From the NCBI GenBank assembly GCA_004298295.1, contig SCUH01000032.1, positions 1 to 13,120 of the forward strand: 13,120 nucleotides of DNA. The letters run 5' to 3'. Positions 8,709-13,120 of this stretch are shown here, piece after piece. Each line of letters starts with the position of its first letter. The first letter of the stretch is position 1. The notes under the pieces were generated by a model that made no database searches, was not told the DNA's origin, and worked only from the letters and a program-made list of their open reading frames with translations. The stretch is from Betaproteobacteria bacterium. Its GTDB lineage: Bacteria > Pseudomonadota > Gammaproteobacteria > Burkholderiales > SG8-39. The position numbers were made by a program, and so were the translations under genes.

Positions 8709-10241
8709 CTACTTCGCGCCTTTCTTCTTCGCCTTCTTGCCGCTCGCGTTCTTGCCGACGCGCGCGAGCCCATCCTCCACGGCCACGGTGAGCGTCTTCA
8801 GCACCTTGATGCGCGCGTGATACTTGTTGTTCGCCTCGACCAGCGTCCAGGGCGCGAGCGCGGTCGAGGTGCGGTCCACCATGTCGCACACCGCGAGCTC
8901 GTAGTCGTCCCACTTCTTGCGGTTGCGCCAGTCTTCGGCGGTGATCTTGAAGCGCTTGAAAGCCACCTTCTCGCGCGCCTTGAAGCGCTTGTACTGCTCG
9001 TCCTTGCCGATCGCGAGCCAGAACTTGAGCACCACGCCGCCCTGGCGCAGCAGCTCGCCCTCGAAGTCGTTGATCTCGCTGTAGGCGCGCATCCAGTCCG
9101 CCTCCTTGCAGAAACCCTCGACGCGCTCGACCAGGACGCGCCCGTACCAGGAGCGGTCGAAAAAGGTGAAACGGCCGTGGCGCGGGATGTGGCGCCAGAA
9201 GCGCCACAGGTAGGGTTGCGCGCGCTCTTCCTCCGTGGGTGCGGCGACCGGCACGTTGAAGTAGCTGCGCGCATCGAGCGCGCCGGTGACGCGCCGGATC
9301 GCGCCGCCCTTGCCGGCGGCATCGTTGCCCTCGAACACGCACACCACCGAGAGCGACTTGAAGCGCGGATCGCGCGAAGCGACGTTCAGGCGCCGCTGCC
9401 ACTTCAGGAGCTGCGTCTGATATTCGGACTTGGTCAGCGGCTGATCGAGCGGCATTGCGCGCAGCACATTCAGCTTGTCGCTGGCCGCGAGCAGCGGCGG
9501 GTTCTTGTCGGGCAGGCGCGCGACCGGCTTTTCGTCCAGGCGCTCGCGCATCGCGGCGAGCAGGTGGCGGCCGAAGCTGAGCGAACGGTAGCGCGCATCG
9601 GCCCCCGGCACCACGATCCAGGGCGCCTCGCCGGTCGAGGTCTTGCGCAGGAACGGCTCGCACACCCTGACGAATTTCTTGTAGACCTTGAAATACTCCC
9701 ATTCGCGCTCGGTCACGCGCCAGCGCGTATCGGGATCCTTCTCGAGCGCGCGCAGGCGCTTTTTCTGCTGCGGCTTCGAGAGATGGAACCAGTACTTGAG
9801 CAGCAGCACCCCCTCGTCGCACAGCATCTTCTCGAGCCGCACGATCTCGCCGATGGCGTGCGCGAATTCGGCCTCGCCGATCTCGCCCCTGACGCGCTGG
9901 ATGATCGGCATGGTGTGCCAGGCGCCGAAAAAGACGCCGATCTTGCCCTTGGGCGGCAGCGAGCGCCAGAAGCGCCACTGGGGCGGCCGGTCGCGTTCCT
10001 CGTCCGAGGGCTCGAAGAAGGCGTGGGTGTAGATGTGGCGCGGGTCCATCCACTCGTTGAGGAGGTTCACCGTCTCGCCCTTGCCCGCGCCCTCGACCCC
10101 GGCGATCAGGATCAGAACCGGAAAGCGGCCGTTTTCCTTGAGGTCAAACTGGGCGTTGAGCAGCGCCTCGCGCAGCTTGGCCTCTTCCCGGCGGTAAGTC
10201 GGCTTGTCGATGCGGTGGTCCAGGTTGGCGGATTCGAACAT
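8709..10241 (-). CDS. pap: Polyphosphate:AMP phosphotransferase (PPK2 family, two-domain)
   Basis: The enzyme phosphorylates AMP to ADP using inorganic polyphosphate, in the cytoplasm. The 510-aa product holds two fused PPK2 domains, as in the two-domain PAP of Acinetobacter and Pseudomonas. Domain 1 (about 10-250) has Walker A GVEGAGKGET (48-57) but GAWHT at 106-110 where DRSWY is expected. Domain 2 (about 270-495) has GNDAAGKG (305-312) and the intact FDRSWYGRVLVERVEGF (D362-R363-S364), so it is the catalytic one. A Lys-rich tail (GKKAKKKGAK) ends the protein. ATG at 10241 is chosen because AGGGAGG (10248-10254) lies 6 nt upstream; an in-frame GTG at 10259 lacks this. It is convergent with the pyruvate kinase-like gene, 8 bp between stops, and lies downstream of the CYTH-CHAD gene on the same strand, 95 bp apart; co-transcription is possible. 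Confidence 0.93.
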   Translation of the reverse strand: MFESANLDHRIDKPTYRREEAKLREALLNAQFDLKENGRFPVLILIAGVEGAGKGETVNLLNEWMDPRHIYTHAFFEPSDEERDRPPQWRFWRSLPPKGKIGVFFGAWHTMPIIQRVRGEIGEAEFAHAIGEIVRLEKMLCDEGVLLLKYWFHLSKPQQKKRLRALEKDPDTRWRVTEREWEYFKVYKKFVRVCEPFLRKTSTGEAPWIVVPGADARYRSLSFGRHLLAAMRERLDEKPVARLPDKNPPLLAASDKLNVLRAMPLDQPLTKSEYQTQLLKWQRRLNVASRDPRFKSLSVVCVFEGNDAAGKGGAIRRVTGALDARSYFNVPVAAPTEEERAQPYLWRFWRHIPRHGRFTFFDRSWYGRVLVERVEGFCKEADWMRAYSEINDFEGELLRQGGVVLKFWLAIGKDEQYKRFKAREKVAFKRFKITAEDWRNRKKWDDYELAVCDMVDRTSTALAPWTLVEANNKYHARIKVLKTLTVAVEDGLARVGKNASGKKAKKKGAK

Positions 10242-10247
10242 CGGGAA

Positions 10248-10254
10248 CCTCCCT
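10248..10254 (-). promoter_or_regulatory. Strong Shine-Dalgarno site of the PPK2 gene
   Basis: AGGGAGG on the minus strand, 6 nt before the ATG at 10241, within a longer GGGAGGGAGG run. It fixes the start and predicts efficient translation compared with the weak sites of its neighbours. Confidence 0.75.
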
Positions 10255-10336
10255 CCCACGCAATGCTAGATGATATAGGCTGCGCGCACGGCCTACGGGC
10301 CCGCGCACGTGATCTGCGTCAAATCCGTGCCACGGC

Positions 10337-11869
10337 TCAACGCCAGAATCGTTCGCAACTGCGGAAGGCCTTCCATGCAGGCTTCAGGGCACGACGCCGG
10401 TCTGCCAGCATCGCGGCGCTCCAATGGCTGACGATGGCGCGCGCCTGCGCCCGCAAGGGTCCGCGCGCGGCCGCGGCGGCCGCCTCGACGAGCGCCGGCG
10501 CGCTGGCGCAGTCGTTGATCGCACCCAGCAGGTCCTGCAGGCGGTTGAGCGCCTCGAGCATCGGTTGCGCGCTGCCGCGCCGGAACAGCGCGCCGAAGAA
10601 TCCGGCCGCGTAGCGCAGCTTCTTCACCGCGATGCGCAGGCGATGCAGCCGCGCGTTGCCCGCGGAGCCGATGCCGCGCCCGCGTTTCAGCGCGCGCCGG
10701 TGATAGCGCTCGAGGACTTCCACGGCGTGCTCGCGCACCGGAGCGCGCCACGCCAGCTCGGCCGCGGGCGGCCCGGCAGTGAGCCATGGCGCCGCCGCGA
10801 GCCACCCGCCCAGCTCGAGCAGCAGGGCCTGATGGCGTCGCGCCCTCAGGGCACGACGTGCGCCGCGACCGGCGTCGGCACGCATCCGCCCGCAGGCGCG
10901 CTCGAGCGCGGCGAGGCCGCGGTGGCCGGGGAACTGGTGCAACACGGGCGCCAGCGTCTCAGCGGCGAACACGTCCCAGTCGCGCGCGGGGCCGAGCGCA
11001 CGCGTCGCGTGACGCACCGCCTTGACGCGCGGCGCGAGCATGGCCTCGGGTACGAGCGGCGCGAACGCGTCCAGCGCCGAGCGCAGGCGGCGCATCGCGA
11101 CCCGGGCCTGGTGCACGTATTCCGGGTCCTCGCCGCGGATCACGCCGAGCTGGTTCGCCTGCAGGTGGTTGAGGCAGGCGGTGCAGACCGCCCTGAAGGC
11201 GTCGCTGGCGTTCATCTCGCGCCCGATGACGCCCAGGCGACCGCGCACCGGCGCGGGCCGCGTTGCGCCGGCGAGCTCGTAACCGCGCTCGGCCTTGGAG
11301 CGGTGCTCGATGCGCACGGGCGCGCGCGCCAGCACCGCGAGCGCGAGCTCGAACAGGCTCGCTTCCGGCCCGCGCTTGAGTTCGAGCTCGATCTCGCACA
11401 CGGGCGCGCGCGAGGCACCCGCAACAATGGCGCCGCGATCGAAACTCACCTCGATCACGACACCGGGCGCGGGCGACACCAGGCGCGTATCGCGCTCGAT
11501 CTCGACGCGAAATGCCGGCGCGAGGGCGGCGCTGGCTGCGGCGCGCGCCAGCTTGCGTTCGGGTTCGCTCGACCCGAGCAGGGCAAGATCCGGCGCGGCG
11601 CGCGCGGCGCGATGCGAGATCTCGGTGCGCCGGTGCAGACCCGCTTCCAGCGCGCCGCCGCCTTTGACCGTCTGCACCCATCGGCCGTGCTCGCGCCGCA
11701 GGCGCAGCGACACGCCACCGCGCCAGAGCGCGCGCCGCGCCGTGTCGAAGTACACCGCCACGAGCTTGCGCGCCGGGCCGCGCGGCTCACCCAGCAGCGG
11801 CTCCTGGGCAAGCCTCGCGAACGTGCGCGGCGTCACCGCGAGCTTGAGCTCGGTCTCCTGATCGCGCAT
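10337..11869 (-). CDS. CYTH and CHAD domain protein (probable inorganic triphosphatase, YgiF-like)
   Basis: CYTH domains hydrolyse triphosphate-containing substrates in a tunnel; CHAD domains are His/Lys/Arg-rich helical bundles that bind inorganic polyphosphate. The 510-aa product begins with the CYTH signature ETELK (E5, E7, K9), followed by VYFDT, SLRLRRE, a KGGGALEAGLHRR segment and EIELELKRG, to about residue 205. The CHAD domain runs from about 223 to the end and has two repeats: HQARVAMRRLRS (H253) and HRLRIAVKKLRY (H409). This is the same order as E. coli YgiF, a tripolyphosphatase. ATG at 11869 gives the standard N-terminus; GTG at 11878 is possible. No strong ribosome binding site is seen; TACACT at 11884-11879 resembles a -10 box but has no clear -35. 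Its position beside the PPK2 gene suggests a role in polyphosphate handling. Confidence 0.93.
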   Translation of the reverse strand: MRDQETELKLAVTPRTFARLAQEPLLGEPRGPARKLVAVYFDTARRALWRGGVSLRLRREHGRWVQTVKGGGALEAGLHRRTEISHRAARAAPDLALLGSSEPERKLARAAASAALAPAFRVEIERDTRLVSPAPGVVIEVSFDRGAIVAGASRAPVCEIELELKRGPEASLFELALAVLARAPVRIEHRSKAERGYELAGATRPAPVRGRLGVIGREMNASDAFRAVCTACLNHLQANQLGVIRGEDPEYVHQARVAMRRLRSALDAFAPLVPEAMLAPRVKAVRHATRALGPARDWDVFAAETLAPVLHQFPGHRGLAALERACGRMRADAGRGARRALRARRHQALLLELGGWLAAAPWLTAGPPAAELAWRAPVREHAVEVLERYHRRALKRGRGIGSAGNARLHRLRIAVKKLRYAAGFFGALFRRGSAQPMLEALNRLQDLLGAINDCASAPALVEAAAAAARGPLRAQARAIVSHWSAAMLADRRRALKPAWKAFRSCERFWR

Positions 11870-11904
11870 CGAGAGCACAGTGTACCGACCGCGGGCGGCC
11901 CACG

Positions 11905-13120
11905 ATGAGAATCGGCCCGCGCATCGGCGAATTCTGGGGTGGCCTGGGCGCGATGCTGGTGGCCGTCCCGTCGTCGATCGCCTTCGGCGTCGCGGTCTTC
12001 GCGCCGCTCGGCGATGCCTACGCCGCGCAGGGGGCGCTCGCCGGCATCCTGGGAGCCACCGTGCTCGGATTGATCGCGCCGGCGCTCGGCGGCACGCCGC
12101 GGCTGATTTCGGCCCCCTGTGCGCCCGCGGCCGCGGTGCTTTCGGCGCTGGCGCTCGAAGCGGCCGCCAGGGGCGTGCCGGCCGGGAGCGTGCTGCTGCA
12201 ACTGACGCTCGTCTGCCTGGCGGCCGGCGCGCTGCAGCTGGCGTTCGGACTCGCGGGCATCGGCCGGCTGATCCGGTACATGCCCTACCCCGTGGTGAGC
12301 GGCTACCTGACCGGCGTCGGGCTGATCATCATCCTGAGCCAGGTGCCGAAGTTCCTGGGCGCGCCCAGCGGCGTGCCGCTGGCCGATGCCCTCGCCGCGC
12401 CGTCCTTGTGGCACGGGACCGCGATCGCCGTGGGCGCCGCAACGCTGACGGTGATGCTGCTGGCGCCGCGCCTTACACAGCTGGTGCCTGCTGCGATCCT
12501 CGGACTGGGCGCGGGAATCATCGCCTACCTCGGCTTCGCCCTCGCCGATCCCGCGCTGCGGGTGCTGGCGCAAAACCCGCTGCTCGTCGGCGAACTCGAC
12601 GTGACGCCCGGGCGCTTTCTCGCCGCGCTCGCCGAACGCTGGCAGGGCTTCGGCGGGCTCGATGTCGACGATCTCGTCCAGATCCTGGTGCCCGGGGCGA
12701 CGCTGGCGATCCTGCTTTCGATCGACACGCTCAAGACCTGCGTCGTGCTGGACGCGCTCACGCGCAGCCGGCACGACTCGAACCGCGAACTGTTCGGCCA
12801 GGGCGTTGCCAATCTCGCCGCCGCGGCCGCGGGCGGCATGCCGGGCGCCGGAACCATGGGCGCGACGCTGGTCAATCTGACGAGCGGCGGCCAGACGCGC
12901 GTCTCCGCCCTGATCGAGGGCGCGCTGGTGCTGGTCGTGCTGCTCGCGCTCTCGCCGATGGTCGGCGGACTGCCGATCGCCGCGCTGGCCGGGATCCTGG
13001 TCCTGGTCGGCGCGCGCATGATCGACTGGCGCAGCTTCGCCTTCCTGCGCAACCGCTCCACGGTGCTCGACTTCGCGGTGATCGCGGCCGTGGTGGTGGT
13101 CGCCGTCGGCTACAGCCTGG
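11905..13120 (+). CDS. SulP family inorganic anion transporter (3' end outside window)
   Basis: SulP proteins are inner-membrane carriers for sulfate, bicarbonate or other anions. The first 405 codons are visible; the gene continues past the right edge, so whether a STAS or other C-terminal domain follows is unknown. The sequence is strongly hydrophobic, with at least eight likely membrane segments, starting at FWGGLGAMLVAVPSSIAFGV (about 10-29). Family landmarks are SAPCAPAAAVL, the RYMPYPVVSGYLTGVGL segment (the 'P.pvv.GF..G.g' motif) and GQGVANLAAAAAGGMPGAGT (from residue 298), the signature preceding the last helices. ATG at 11905 lies 35 bp from the start of the divergent CYTH-CHAD gene and has no good ribosome binding site; M17 (11953) is an alternative but would cut the first helix. 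The transported anion cannot be read from the sequence. Confidence 0.9.
   Translation, partial: MRIGPRIGEFWGGLGAMLVAVPSSIAFGVAVFAPLGDAYAAQGALAGILGATVLGLIAPALGGTPRLISAPCAPAAAVLSALALEAAARGVPAGSVLLQLTLVCLAAGALQLAFGLAGIGRLIRYMPYPVVSGYLTGVGLIIILSQVPKFLGAPSGVPLADALAAPSLWHGTAIAVGAATLTVMLLAPRLTQLVPAAILGLGAGIIAYLGFALADPALRVLAQNPLLVGELDVTPGRFLAALAERWQGFGGLDVDDLVQILVPGATLAILLSIDTLKTCVVLDALTRSRHDSNRELFGQGVANLAAAAAGGMPGAGTMGATLVNLTSGGQTRVSALIEGALVLVVLLALSPMVGGLPIAALAGILVLVGARMIDWRSFAFLRNRSTVLDFAVIAAVVVVAVGYSL

Noticed and set aside
8709..8760. Lys-rich end of the PPK2 protein as a possible frameshift artefact
   Set aside because: Basic low-complexity tails are common in PPK2 and other polyanion-binding proteins, and the frame ends cleanly 8 bp from the convergent gene.
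6646..10053. Open frame of more than 1,100 codons on the minus strand, and one of more than 1,200 codons at 6927-10613 on the plus strand
   Set aside because: Both are Arg/Ala/Pro-rich low-complexity shadows spanning several genes that have clear families in other frames; stop codons are rare by chance in such GC-rich DNA.
10260..10336. GC-rich repeats (GTGCGCG copies and GGGCCC) as a terminator after the CYTH-CHAD gene
   Set aside because: The copies are direct rather than inverted and no T-run follows; no convincing hairpin could be drawn.

Overview
The window is high-GC, densely coded bacterial DNA. The block lptF / pepA-holC-(small ORF)-valS, with lptF divergent from pepA, is a conserved proteobacterial layout. 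The protein sequences look betaproteobacterial (for example the 'TRIDFYFNA' start of HolC and the large pyruvate kinase-like protein). The taxonomic call is inference from gene order and sequence style; no rRNA or other marker is present.

Layout. (1) 1-310, minus: 5' end of lptF (LPS export permease), running off the left edge. (2) 345-5320, plus: tightly packed operon of pepA (leucyl aminopeptidase), holC (DNA polymerase III chi), an 83-aa small protein and valS (valyl-tRNA synthetase), with 4-bp overlaps or 1-bp gaps between genes. (3) 5341-6004, minus: a lower-GC patch with a HigA-type antitoxin and a HigB-type toxin gene whose C-terminal half is recognisable but whose N-terminal half is not. 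It looks like a decaying acquired toxin-antitoxin module. (4) 6005-6646, minus: a lipoate/biotin-ligase-fold protein, divergent across 128 bp from (5) 6775-8700, plus: a large, atypical pyruvate kinase-like protein. (6) 8709-10241, minus: a two-domain PPK2 polyphosphate:AMP phosphotransferase, convergent with the kinase. (7) 10337-11869, minus: a CYTH-CHAD protein. (8) 11905 to the right edge, plus: a SulP-family anion transporter.

How the genes may work together. The left half is housekeeping (envelope, proteolysis, replication, translation). The right half is more unusual. It places a polyphosphate-driven AMP phosphotransferase (AMP to ADP), a CHAD-domain protein (a domain known to bind polyphosphate) with a triphosphatase-type CYTH domain, a pyruvate kinase-like enzyme (ADP to ATP) and an anion transporter within about 6.5 kb. 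A role in polyphosphate and adenylate energy balance is a reasonable but untested inference. The most interesting protein is the pyruvate kinase-like one: it has an N-terminal extension, an apparently duplicated B domain, no C-terminal allosteric domain and residues that suggest potassium-independent catalysis. No CRISPR array, tRNA, rRNA, insertion sequence or phage gene was found.
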